Source: Plantago ovata
Lineage: Eukaryota > Streptophyta > Magnoliopsida > Lamiales > Plantaginaceae
Direction of reading: 5' to 3'
Assembly (NCBI GenBank): GCA_028274465.1
Contig: CM051457.1
Location: 101,493,982-101,557,981, forward strand
Length of the DNA stretch: 64,000 nucleotides
Below, piece after piece: positions 11,004 to 21,811 of this stretch; within the stretch, counting starts at the first letter, position 1, and each line of letters opens with the position of its first letter. A model generated the notes under the pieces. It saw only the letters and a list, made by a program, of their open reading frames with translations, searched no databases and was not told the DNA's origin. Both the position numbers and the translations under genes were made by a program.

Positions 11004-11600
11004 TATTAACCTTCATATAATGCAATTTAACACCATACCATTTTATAATAGATAATGCTAAATCTAGAATAATTTTTGCTAAATCTTAGAAAAAAAATCT
11101 ACAAAAAGGTTTATATTTAGATAAATTACACAAAGGGTCCAAAAGTATTAATCAAACACACTATTTCAATCATTGTTCAAACTCGTCTAGTCTTCTTCAA
11201 ACTAAACACATAGGGGTAAATGTTTCACACACACATACATTAGGTGATGTGACATGGTTCTCTGGAAATATTTGCAGAACCTGTTGCTGATGAATTTGTC
11301 TGCTAAAATGTACTCCACGTGAATAGAATATCATACACTGTTATGGTTTGAGCAATATTTTTATCGGAATACCAAGTCATGATGTAGCCACTCAAAGGTT
11401 ATTGACTATAATTCATGGGCATAATTCAACACTTAAAAGGAAATCTTAGTCCAAGAAAATGAAGTCTTTACTTACCCTCTACACAATAACAGTTAAAAAC
11501 CACAAGACAGTCTCGATGTGAAAATAAGACCTATCTTGATTGATGAACTACTAATCCACTGCTAAGAGATATCCCTGAATAACACCTTATCACGTTCGGT
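11004..11600. other. Gene-free stretch
   Basis: AT-rich with no recognised gene, repeat or element. Small open frames here are short and lack splice-site or motif support. Confidence 0.3.
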
Positions 11601-12335
11601 GGTGTTTTTTGTTTAATATATTTATATATGTATTTGATAAAATTTTGGTAAATATAGTAATTATTAGTAAAATTAGTTTGAAATGTTTACAACTATTATT
11701 AAATAACCAATGAACTTACTCATTTAAAATGTATTATTAGATTACATATTACTAGATAATCAGTATTTACCTTATTATATTTATGTATGAATATGGAGTA
11801 TGTTATATTAACCGTCATTGTTAGAATTAGTTTAAATTTAGATACTTTTACGAGTGTTACTAAATAACCGATGAAGTTGCTCATTTAGAGTCTATTATTA
11901 GAGGCATTGTATGTCATTAAATAGCAAGAGAACAACGAAATCCACCACAAAAGGGAGCAGATTTTTGCCCATTTAGGGGCTACCGCACATATTTTCGGCA
12001 GCCTCTGGAATTTCCTAGGCGGGATGACTGCCTAGATCTATCCGTCGTTTCGTAGGCACCCCTTTTAATGGGGCAAAATTCAATTGTTTTTACGAATTTT
12101 CGATGGGTGTTTTTCGTTTAATGTATTTATGTATGTATTTGATAAAATTTCAATGAATATAGTAATTATTAGTAAAATTAGTTTGAAATGTTTACGACTA
12201 TAATTAAGTAACCAATGAACTTACTCATTTAAAGTCTATTATTAAATGGACATATAATTACTAGATAATCAATATTTACGTTATTATATCTATATATGAA
12301 TATGGAGTATGTTATTATTAAGCATCGTTGTTAGA
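11601..12335 (+). repeat. Direct repeat of ~230 bp, ~504-bp period, with internal partial copy
   Basis: The block from GGTGTTTTTYGTTTAAT to GAATATGGAGTATGTTA occurs at about 11601-11800 and again at about 12105-12315. A shorter third match (ATTAGTTT...AAATAACCGATGAA...TCATTTAGAGTCTATTATTAGA) lies at about 11825-11900. Between the main copies is a more GC-rich segment (11945-12075) with facing TTTTGCCC/GGGGCAAAA words. It looks like a degenerate tandem array of unknown origin. Confidence 0.65.
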
Positions 12336-12676
12336 TGCATTTATGATATATGGGTCACTCTGCAATATATCAAATTTATTGATTTTTTGTATAATATTAA
12401 AGTTTGTCCTAGAATTAGCAATTTTCTGCCCTAAAATTAGCAATATCCTTTATAATTTAGTTCATACTTTTTTATTACCTTACAAATTCTTTTATTACAA
12501 ACTTAATGAACTTTTTTTGTATGATTTACTCTATCCTTCTTTCTTTATTACACACAAACTAAAGTATTTTTCTTATTCATCGGCGGTAAATAATTATTAT
12601 CATGAATTCGGGTCGAGCTCTAATATGAGATTTATTGCAATTATCCTATTTTATCAAACACAAAGCTTTCATAAGA

Positions 12677-13479
12677 AGTGAGGGAGGTCTGAGTTTGGTG
12701 AATTTGCAAGCATGGAACAAATCTTGTATGCTGAAATTGCTTTGGGCAATCCATAAAAAGGCTGACAAGTTATGGGTGAAATGGATACATGCCTATTATG
12801 TAAAGCATGATTCTTTGATGAGTATGAGATCACCTGCAGATGCTTCTTACTTCTTTAGGAAGCTTTTGAAATGCAGGTCCATAGTTGAACAAAGTTTGGA
12901 GTGGCAGCAGATACTTAATGGAGATGAGTTTAACATGAAGAAAACTTATCTTATTTGTCGACCCGCTCTCCCTTCTGTCCCTTGGAAGGAGCTAGTGTTT
13001 AATAATGCTGCTACTCCAAAAAAACGTTTTGTATTGTGGATGGCTTTAAGAAACAGACTTGCTACCAAAGACAGATTGGTGCATTTTGGCATAGAGGTGG
13101 AGCAGACTTGTGTATTCTGTGAGCTGGCTGATGAAAACATCAATCATCTGTTCTTTTCATGTCCTGTTATTGCTGAAGGATGGAAGGCTCTACTTTCATG
13201 GACTGGTCATGATCGTTCTGTGCTTAACTGGGATGATGAAAAGGTAGCCTTGAGTACTGAAACAAAGGGAAGAAGTGCTAGCTAGAGCTCGAGTACATAA
13301 GATGGTGATAACTGAGTTCTTGTATGCAGTTTGGATTGAGCGTAACATGCGCATATTTCAGCAGAAAATGCAGAATATGCAGCAATTGGTTCGACGAGTC
13401 ATTTTTGTGGTAGTCTGTAGAGGACTAAATCACTCTAAGTTAGCTACATTTTGTCATTCTCTGAGTCTTTGTACTTGAT
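12677..13479 (+). pseudogene. L1 ORF2 C-terminus (zf-RVT region), frameshifted
   Basis: The frame reads EGGLSLVNLQAWNKSCMLKL..., then the zinc-binding zf-RVT region typical of plant L1 ORF2: CVFCELADENINHLFFSC (Cys-X2-Cys...His...Cys). Near 13265 the frame runs into a stop while the continuation (MVITEFLYAVWIERNMRIFQ) lies in another frame, so there is at least one frameshift. Reverse transcriptase and endonuclease domains are missing because of 5' truncation. Inactive. Confidence 0.8.
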
Positions 13480-13590
13480 AGGTTGAGTTTTTACTCCTGG
13501 GAGATTTTCTTCAATCTCGCCTCTTTTTGTACTATGACGATGGTCTTTACTTGATACTTGGAATAAAACTATCTTTGTTCAAAAAAAAAA
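12677..13590 (+). mobile_element. 5'-truncated L1-type LINE with 15-bp target duplication
   Basis: The insert is flanked by AAAGCTTTCATAAGA at 12662-12676 and 13591-13605 and ends in a ~13-base A-run after GGAATAAAACTATCTTTGTTC. These are the hallmarks of target-primed reverse transcription. Only the last ~0.9 kb of an L1 element is present. Confidence 0.9.
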
Positions 13591-13646
13591 AAAGCTTTCA
13601 TAAGAGAATTTGTAACTATTACGAGTTTAATTGACATTATTTTTAA

Positions 13647-14340
13647 GGAAAAATTACATAAAGCACCACCTTTCATATTTATTACTCTTAGTTAAATAAT
13701 TACATCTAAGTCCCAATTGTGTTGACCAAGTTACAAGCCCTTACGAATATTGTTTTCCCCAAAAACGATCTTAGTTATTTCTCAAATTTCATATTTTCCT
13801 TTTTCTTTTACGCTTTTTTTCTTTTCTACTTTTCTTGTTTTTTTTTAAATATTTTTTTCATTCTTCTTCAAATTCAGTACCAAAATTGTTCATGTACGTC
13901 CGTATTTTTCCGAAAGATCCAATTGGAGATCTTCGATTGGATTGGTCTGCACCAAGCTTCTTCTTTTTGTCATTTTATTTTTTTTACTTTTTTTTAAAAT
14001 TTATTGTGACTGGTGTTGAAATTTTGAATTTTGTAGGGACTTGTTTTGCATTAATTTTTAGATCATTTTGAAATTTATCAGAGTTATGTGGGTTAATATT
14101 AAACATTTTATAGTCAATTTTGTAAATTAATAAAATTTAGAGTTAAATGTGTAATAACAGAAAATTTAAATGAGGTCAAAATTGTACTTTCCAAACTTTA
14201 GTTCGCCAAAATTTAAAACCGTGGGGCCATATTTAACTATTTAATTGATTATATCGAACATTGGGTTGCATATAATTGTTAATCTATGAGGGATAAATCC
14301 ACAATGAAAAATCTAAAGGGGGTCTGGATGCAATTGACTC
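13647..14340. mobile_element. Mutator-like non-autonomous element, copy B
   Basis: A perfect 9-bp target duplication TATTTTTAA flanks the element (13638-13646, 14341-14349). The termini (GGAAAAATTACAT... and GAGTCAATTGCATCC... from the right) and the interior (TTTACAAAATTGACT..., AACCCACATAA.TCTGATAAATTTCAAAATGA read in reverse) match copy A in the opposite orientation. Copy B is shorter (694 bp) and lacks most of the internal gene-like blocks of copy A. Confidence 0.8.
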
Positions 14341-14699
14341 TATTTTTAATTTATATACACTTACAAACAGAATAAATTAGAGAAGCAATATTAATATGTA
14401 TTCTAATAATAATTTAAGGTATCTATAAGGCTAATTGTGAAAACCTAACTAACTTCGAATGGTAATAAATCAAGTTACACTTAAAACACGTAATTATGCC
14501 TTCATTGAGAAGAATGGAAAATTTACGAAATCAAAGGAATAATCAATCTCTGATAGATAAACGTGCTATATGCAGAAAGTATATAAAGTCTCCTACTACT
14601 ATATCAATGAACAAAAAGACGTGATATATGCAGCCTTTGAATCTTAATAGTTTTAATACGTTGTGGACAAATAATAAACGAATATTTGACATAAAAAAC

Positions 14700-14940
14700 T
14701 ATGGATTGAGATAAATCGTTGTGTTTTTCAGCATGAAACAAGGGACTTCAATCTGTTGTTAAGGGAAGTAGTGCAGAAAATAATGGGGCGTTGTTCAACT
14801 GATCCTAATTAGCTTCAGAGTTACTGTAGTACATTTCAAAGCTAACCTTGTGTTTAGAGACTGATTTGGTTTGTATTGGCTTTGATATATTGAGACGATT
14901 GTACTTTTCATTGACTGCTGGAATAAAACTATCTTTGTTC
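14700..14940 (+). mobile_element. 3' fragment of a second L1-type LINE
   Basis: Reads WIEINRCVFQHETRDFN then an in-frame TAG, parallel to WIERNMRIFQ in the LINE at 12.7-13.6 kb. It ends with the same tail GGAATAAAACTATCTTTGTTC. No A-tail or target duplication is clear. Confidence 0.65.
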
Positions 14941-14989
14941 CAATTTTTTTCTTTTTAAATAATCATTCGCTTTTTCTCTTTACTATTTT

Positions 14990-15270
14990 TTTTCTTTTTA
15001 TTTCTCCTCTTTCTTCTTCACATCTCCAGTATTTAAATCCGGTGTTGGAGCCTGCAAGCTCCCTGATCGGAGCTTCCATGCTATGATCTAGGATCTCTGC
15101 TAGCTCCACAGGTCGGAGCTTGCAGGCTCCGGTCGGATTTAGGTACCAGAATCCGGCACTTGATTTTGAAGAAGAAGAAAAGGGAAAAGAAAAAAGAAGA
15201 AAAAAACAAAGGAAAAGGAAAAAAGAAAAGAAAAAGAAAAAATAAAAGGGAAAAATAAAAATAAAATTGA
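14990..15270. repeat. Inverted repeat with pyrimidine and purine arms
   Basis: A core inverted repeat (TAAATCCGG...GGAGCCTGCAAGCTCC at 15032-15062 against GGAGCTTGCAGGCTCC...GGATTTA at about 15113-15141) is flanked by an almost pure pyrimidine stretch on the left and an almost pure purine stretch on the right. The whole block could fold back. It may be a decayed foldback transposon; no terminal duplication is seen. Confidence 0.5.
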
Positions 15271-15275
15271 GTTAA

Positions 15276-15857
15276 GGCCTTGTTTGGCTAAAGAGATATG
15301 AAAGGAATTGGAACCCTCAAATCGGGTATTTCCTTTGTATCTGAAAGTGTTGCATGAAAGCAATGCTTTGCTGAGGGGAATCTTCTGACAACATTGATAG
15401 TGACAAGGGTTGGCAATTTTTTTATTTTCCTTTTTTATTTTTATTATGCGTAAATTGATGATACTCATCGGCTGCACGCGCGTGTATATCAGTTATCCAT
15501 ATATATTAGGTTGGAAGAAACGGGACCTACTAGCGAGAATGGTGTTCACGCACTGTGGGAGAGAATTATAACTATTGAACTAAAATTTCAGTTTTTATTG
15601 AATTTCACAAATTAATGTTACCGCCAAATTGATTGTTTGAGAATTTCATGCTCCATATTCTACTTTTGTAGTTCATACCTTAGTCATGCAGCGAATTCGA
15701 GACAGAGAATTCGTCAAATTTAAAAAGAAAATTGAGCTAGAGTGTCATTAGAGCATTTGTATATGAAAATAAATTTGTATATATATGTATACTTGTATTG
15801 TCATAAATTAAATATATCAAAACATTTTTTTAGATATTATAACTCTTTTGCCCTTTA
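15276..15857. other. Gene-free stretch
   Basis: Starts with GGCCTTGTTTGGC, a word also present at 6310 inside MULE-A, perhaps a transposon end. No gene or complete element is seen. Confidence 0.3.
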
Positions 15858-16075
15858 GTGTATGTTTGACAAAATAAAGCGGATAAGGTGACTGAAAAAT
15901 GATAAGGTTGGTAGTTGATCATTCACCTTTTTTAATAAGCTACATAGAGTAATTTATCAAATCATACACCTTATTTGCATTCACCAAACAAACTTATTTC
16001 GTTAAACGGTTAAATAATAAGGTAATAAGGTGATTTCAGGTTAAGGTGATTGAAAAGTTGACGCCAAACACACAC
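15858..16075. mobile_element. Small MITE with TTA target duplication
   Basis: Inverted ends GTGTATGTTTGAC and GTGTGTGTTTGGC (from the right), flanked by TTA (15855-15857 and 16076-16078). Subterminal GATAAGGTGA/TCACCTTAT words occur in both orientations. The 3-bp TTA duplication fits PIF/Harbinger, but the termini are not diagnostic. Confidence 0.6.
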
Positions 16076-16078
16076 TTA

Positions 16079-17080
16079 ATATTCAAACATCATCCTATAT
16101 ATGTTTCTTCGTCAAATCATATTCTTATCAATTTTATAGTTGAACTTTCGTCTTTGAAATTATGTATATTTAATAGTTTTCAACGATTTATGCGGCGATA
16201 AATAAAATTTGAAATTTATTGGTAATTCAATCCCGCTTCATTGGTATTTGCAACTCAAGGCCGTTAAGCATGGTGTTGTTGTGGCATGTCCAAGATGCAA
16301 ATCATGTCAATTTCGGCATTCCACCGTGGACGAATGAAATGGTTAAATGGACGAATGAAAGGGTTAGATGGACGAAAACAAAACTTGCATCATACCCGTT
16401 CTGTTAACATCAGTTTCAAATTGTTCTAATCTATCATTCACGTTAACAAGTGGTACAGTGATAGACCGATAGATAGCAAGTAAGCTCAACATCAAAGCAA
16501 GGAGAGAACATAAGGAATTTGATTGTTTTTGTAGTTGCAGTTGATAATGATGAGCAGTTGCAGAACTTTCTTTTTGCTTTTATCCTTTATAGATCCGCAA
16601 AATTTTGAAAAATTATGGTGAATTCAACCTATGTTTTTGTTTAAGTATAAAAAAAGATACTCCACACCCGCCACCAACACTGCACCGCTGACTTGGCTAC
16701 GAGTGCTGCCACTATATTATCGGGCCTGAAGTTCCATATCAGATCCAGTTCGACGGCCATTGTTATCAAAACAACAATAAATTTCCGGCAACCAGTGAAC
16801 AAGAAACTGCATTCCACATTTCTACGTCACATACTCACATGGCAAAAACAAACTACTCTTCTGCAAACTCATGTCACCATTAGTATGAACACAAGCATAC
16901 TGCATATATAATAATCGGGTCTCTATAATAATCAGTCACTACACATGACGAAGAATCCAAGCTTGGCAGAAGAAGAAAAAACATAAAGGAAATACTTTTT
17001 CAGGAAATTTGCTTAGACAGTTGGACAGAAGAAAAGCCTGTGCTTAAACATAGCATAACGGATCTTTACTTTTGAATCAA
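16079..17080. other. Gene-free DNA downstream of MMS21
   Basis: No supported coding region. The part nearest 17080 is probably the 3'UTR of the minus-strand MMS21 gene. Two near-identical 15-base blocks (TGGACGAATGAAA-like) occur at 16328-16375. Confidence 0.35.
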
Positions 17081-20000
17081 CTAATCTTCATCAAGGGTAG
17101 TGAAATCTTCTATCACATCACTCCTGGCACTTTGTTTACTCATTGAGCGCATTTCATCAATTTCAACAAGCAGCATTGGGTCACAAACCACTCTATCTGC
17201 CCGCAATATTTTAGGGCAAGCTGAACGATGAAATTCCATAAGATTACTGGAGGTAATAAGTGTAATTCCACTGAAGGGTGAGGAAGAATATCATAAAAAG
17301 ACAAGTAAACAATTTACCAGCAATAGGACATTGACCCTGCATGGTCCGTATATGATGCATGATAGGCTGCTTCTCATATATGTGCTTGCAGTCCATACTG
17401 GCAAATTCAACATAAGTGCATAGCATGTTAGACAAACCATTTCTAAATTAGAATTCAACAACAATTATTTTAACTAACGAACTTTTAGCCTTCAAATATG
17501 TGTGAAAACTAAGGGACCCAAGTGCAAGTATTTTTCATTAACTCATGACGTTCAGGCTCCCTCCGAACAAGCCAGAAACTTTTATTAAAATACTCACCAT
17601 TATTCTGGTAAAGACTGTACATAGAATTGGGAAAACTCATTACAGAAAGATATATACTCCTATTTTTCTAAGAGTAATTTTTACATATTCCAAGCAACTT
17701 AAATCTTCCATGGAGATTTAACTTTTAAGGTTAAGGAAGATACATGCATATAGGAAGAGAGAAAATGTAACACCTTCGGACTGGTTCTGCCAGTTCAGTG
17801 ACAGGCTTCCCTGTCAAAGGGCACTTAAAATTCACAAGATTAGACTGTGTGCTGGTCATTACTATGTCCTCCTCCTCATCACCTGGCATGTCCTCTCCTT
17901 CATGGTGAACTTTCTGCAGATAACCATGAAAGAGCAACTAAATACACACTATTTTTATAATGGATATATCATACATGCATAGACAGTTCGAATCGATTTC
18001 ACAATGCAAGAAAGAGCACTTTATCTGCATTACCAAGCGAATGAACACCAACAATGATTGCAACTTAGCTTTAATTTTTCTTCTTTCTTCCTTTTTTTTC
18101 CTTTTTTTTTTCCCTCCTCCTTCCTGTGTCGGGTTAGGGTGTAACAACTAACATGCTATGTCAGACAGAGATGATTCAATTGATACCAACTATCATCAAC
18201 TGAATGTCAATTCTCTATTTCCAAGATTCAATTGAAAATAGTTATTGCAGCAGAGCATAACTGGTCCTAATAAATAACACCCTTTTAGTGAAAGAACAAT
18301 TTGAAAATAGTTACTGATCCTGCAACAGAGCATCACTGCTCCTAGTAAATAACGGCCTTTTAGTTTATGGGAGACGAATTTGAAAACAGTTATTAGTCCT
18401 GGAGCGGCAGGGAGATAGTGGGATGGCCGATATTCTATATATGCTTGTCAAGTGAATTATATAGTAGCAACAATATGTAAAAAATAAAAAAATAAAAAAT
18501 AAAATAAAAAACACCTGAGGAATTACTAAGGATTCAAGTCATAATAATAACTCATAATATGTCATCAGTCTTGAGGAAAAATCCACAAAAGCTAAGCAAT
18601 GTGAATGTGGGAATCTAGCTGGCTGGAAGGGAGCAGTTGGCGTAGAGGACCAGGTAAAACTTGAAAGCAGAGCAGTGCCATTGCGACTGTGTGAAGAAAG
18701 AAAAAGAAATGGAATTTGTTTATTTTGCAAGGTTTAGTAAGGGAAAAGTGGCAATTTGGTAAAGCGGCTGCTCCAGCTGCTCAAACACACTTTCTGTAAA
18801 GGGCCGTCACCTTTTAACGCAATGCTACGGAGCACCCGTAGCAGTACATGGCTGCTCCGCCACGTAATAGCGTCATAACAGCCGCTACCAATAACTCTGT
18901 TCTAAAAGAAGATTGCAGTATAGAAGCCTCTCACAAACAAAATAGATCCTTTCTGTTGAACCTAGTTGCATTTTTTTTTGTCTACATTGACAAGTCTTGA
19001 GATAAACTACACAGCAGATATGCGACATTATACATTGGATGGAACCTAAGGATTTCCATGTGTCATTAAAGCAGGTATTATCTAACAGCTATATCCAACC
19101 TTACTGTGTGTTGATACATGCATGATCCTGACACCGCCTCCCAGTAAAGTACCTTATACAGCTACACATCATTATGAATGATAAAGTATTTTATTGCCTT
19201 TGCTGATGAAAAATGACAACAGATCATAAAGCATGCTACCAACAGACACAGAAAGCAAGCACTTGTTATATATGACCTAGAAAGTAGATACTGCTAACAC
19301 AAACTATAATTTGTGATGAGTAACATGATAAGTGTTTAAAGGTGGGTAGTTGACACATAATAAGGATCAACAATATCCACCGAGAGATAGCCCCATGATT
19401 TTTCACATGCATATAATTTCCCTTTAGAATAAAAATGAGGAGTTAGAGAAAGATTGTACAAGAGATCATACCCAGATAGCTTGACGGAACTGCCGTAACC
19501 AGGAATGTTTCTCAGGAATAAAGGGAGAAGTAGCCCTTGATCTTTCAATTTTTTCATCAAACAGCTTGCCAAAGTTGGTTAGCTGGAGGATCAAAATATA
19601 GGCCAAAACATAATTAAAAAAAAGCCAAAAGATAATTTAAAAAATCTATCCGATTTACACATTCAAAATGGAAAATAATTGAAGATTAAAAAAAAAAAAA
19701 AACACTCAGGAAAGACTGTATTGCCTCTGGCCCAGGCTGGTATTCATCTCCGACTGACTTGATGGCATTGCAAAGATGAGTACAGTCCTCTGTGGCCTTC
19801 AGTAAATCAATAGTCCCATTTTCGAGCTCTTTCACCTGCAGAGCCATCAAGCAAATCTCTAATTACTTGAAAGAAAAACTGGACTTCACTAACCATTGAC
19901 TACATCTTCAGGATTAACATTAGATACTACGTATAACAGGTACACAAATAACAGATTCAACATCATGATCAACCACAACTTGTGCATGTTTACGGAACAA

Positions 20001-20831
20001 ACTTAGGTTCATAACCGCACCTTCCGACAGAAAGATGAACAGCTATTTATGAACTTTTTACAGTAAACACCTCACAACCACAATCTTCCAGTCACCATAA
20101 TTAGCTTTAAAAACCATGTGTAGTACAGTAGCATATTGGTGAATATCCTCTGCAACCTTGCCTAATCTATTCGCTTCTTAGAAATCCAAAACCAAACTTA
20201 TAGTAGAAGAACTTTCATGATCACATTGATACTCAGCATTAATGGCTAGAAAGAAGAAACTACTCACCCTTCATAACCTTTCAACTTTCAAGTGAATGAT
20301 AAACACATAGACACATTCTATCGAACGTCGTTTGAAATACAGATCTAATTCATAAACAACAGTATAACATGTGCTAGATAAACTTAACATTTCTACATAA
20401 GGGCTGAAACAGCATAATCATTGCTGTTCCCACACTAGGCAAATAAATTTCCGTTACGAAAATCGCACAATACATTCCAGTATAAGCTACAAACATGCCA
20501 AAGCATACAGCGAAATTTGTCCGAAGTGTGTCAATTAGGTTTGACAATAATAAGCTAGGGTTCGAGCACAGTACCATGTCGGACATGTTATCCTCCTCGA
20601 GATCTACTGCGACATCTCTCAGTGCGTTCATAGCCCTCCTAATATCCTGAAACGGAGCGAAATAGAGATTTAGAGTAGGAAAATTGAAATTGTATCTATT
20701 GAGAAATTGAGCGAGAAGAAGAAAGGTACCGGAATGAGAGACTGATTTTCGGTGTAAAGAGACGTTGCTGCAGTCTTCACTTTTCCATACGAGGGGTTGC
20801 TGCTGCGGGGAGGATCAGAGGTCGACGCCAT
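17081..20831 (-). CDS. MMS21: E3 SUMO-protein ligase MMS21/HPY2 (NSE2)
   Basis: Seven minus-strand exons join in frame: 20831-20730, 20646-20575, 19835-19704, 19582-19472, 17913-17774, 17397-17318, 17220-17081, giving 258 aa, close to Arabidopsis HPY2 (~249 aa). The C-terminal half has the SP-RING (MIZ-type) signature: FKCPLTGKPV (Cys170), DCKHIYEK (Cys189, His191), QCPIA (Cys209) and CPK (Cys214). The N-terminal ~140 residues are helical, the part that docks on SMC5 in the family. The protein SUMOylates targets as a subunit of the SMC5/6 complex in the nucleus; in plants it acts in DNA repair and meristem cell-cycle control. The acidic tail FTTLDED ends the protein. The exon-3 donor (AGT|GTTTTT) was chosen to keep frame. 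Intron 4 is ~1.56 kb. No disabling change is seen. Confidence 0.93.
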
Positions 20832-21172
20832 TGTTGGAAGTTTTTTTGGTACTGGTGTGGATTTTTGTCTGCCGGAAAGGAAAAATGAAAAACCTATCTC
20901 TATTTTGCTTGATTAGGCATTTGGAGGGAAAATTGAGATTGGTCGGTACATCGGTGTGACCTTAGAATTAAATTAAGTTAATTTTTTAAAAGATAAGTTG
21001 GTACATCGTAACTAAAAAGGTGATGAGTTCAATTCTAACTAAGTATTGATTTTTCGTTTGTCTATGTTTAAATAACTCGAGTGAAATGCAGATAGGAGTT
21101 AAATCCATCTGGCAAGTCTAACATGTTCATTCCCACCGGCTTAGTGGGGGTTAATTGTAAGGGAATTTAAAG
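20832..21172. other. MMS21 upstream region
   Basis: Upstream of the minus-strand MMS21 start. It has no recognisable gene; a TATA element could not be assigned with confidence. Confidence 0.3.
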
Positions 21173-21482
21173 TTAGACCTCTTGCATGAGGTGGAGGAGC
21201 GGCTAAGCTGCTGAAAACGCAGCTTGGGGCAGCATCAGCGGCCCGAAAACGCATCCAAGCTGCGTTTTTAGCAGCTTGGGCTTCCTCCACGTTTTTCTTA
21301 AACGCGAAGGCTACTTGTGGCGCCAGCCAATCGGATGGCGCCACGTGGACTCCACTCCCTTTTATTATTATTTTTTTCTTTTTGTAATTTTTGTTCAGTT
21401 TAAACTTCAAATGGTCATAACTTTTAAAATAAAAATGTTAAAAATAAATAACAATAACCAACGGTCATAACTTTTCGAGATC

Positions 21483-21490
21483 TATAAATA
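21483..21490 (+). promoter_or_regulatory. TATA box inside the Harbinger-type element
   Basis: TATAAATA followed ~40 bases later by CACCTTCTCCAACTC, a layout like a pol II promoter and 5' leader. No ORF of note follows before the right hairpin, so any transcript would be non-coding and run through that hairpin. Confidence 0.45.
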
Positions 21491-21683
21491 GACACCAATG
21501 TTGGATATGTTTGATCACACCTTCTCCAACTCAATTTTCCCTTCTTAATTAAAGTCAAAACACTCTTATAGAAGTTCATGAAATATTCGTGATTTTCATC
21601 TATAAACTTGATTTTGTATGAAATTCTTTACAACAAATCTTCGTACTTCTTTACCCAAAAAAAAAAAAAAAATAGACGTGGCA

Positions 21684-21768
21684 GGGCTTAAACGTGCCTT
21701 AGCCGCGTTTAATCAATGACTGATGCTAGCGAAAACTGCTTAAACGCGGCTAAGGCACGTTTAAGCCC
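21684..21768. repeat. Perfect 29-bp hairpin
   Basis: The arm starting GGGCTTAAACGTGCC (21684-21712) is the exact reverse complement of 21740-21768, around a 27-base loop. Perfect pairing at this length is much better conserved than the rest of the element. Confidence 0.85.
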
Positions 21769-21811
21769 TTAAACTAGCATTAGCCTCGAAAAACAAATGC
21801 AGGTGGTCTTA

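Larger units (their letters stand above)
21176..21808 (+). mobile_element. PIF/Harbinger-type non-autonomous element
   Basis: Inverted ends GACCTCTTGCAT and GACCACCTGCAT (from the right) with the 3-bp TTA target duplication (21173-21175, 21809-21811) characteristic of PIF/Harbinger. It is 633 bp long with no transposase. It keeps a TATAAATA box and a leader-like stretch, probably the promoter end of an autonomous parent. It also has two hairpins, one near each end: 21205-21227 with 21255-21277 (22 of 23 bases pair) and 21684-21712 with 21740-21768 (29 of 29). Confidence 0.75.

Noticed and set aside
18752..18892. GGTAAAGCGGCTGCTCC...GGCTGTT..GCTACC inverted ends within MMS21 intron 4
   Set aside because: Ends match poorly and no target duplication is visible.
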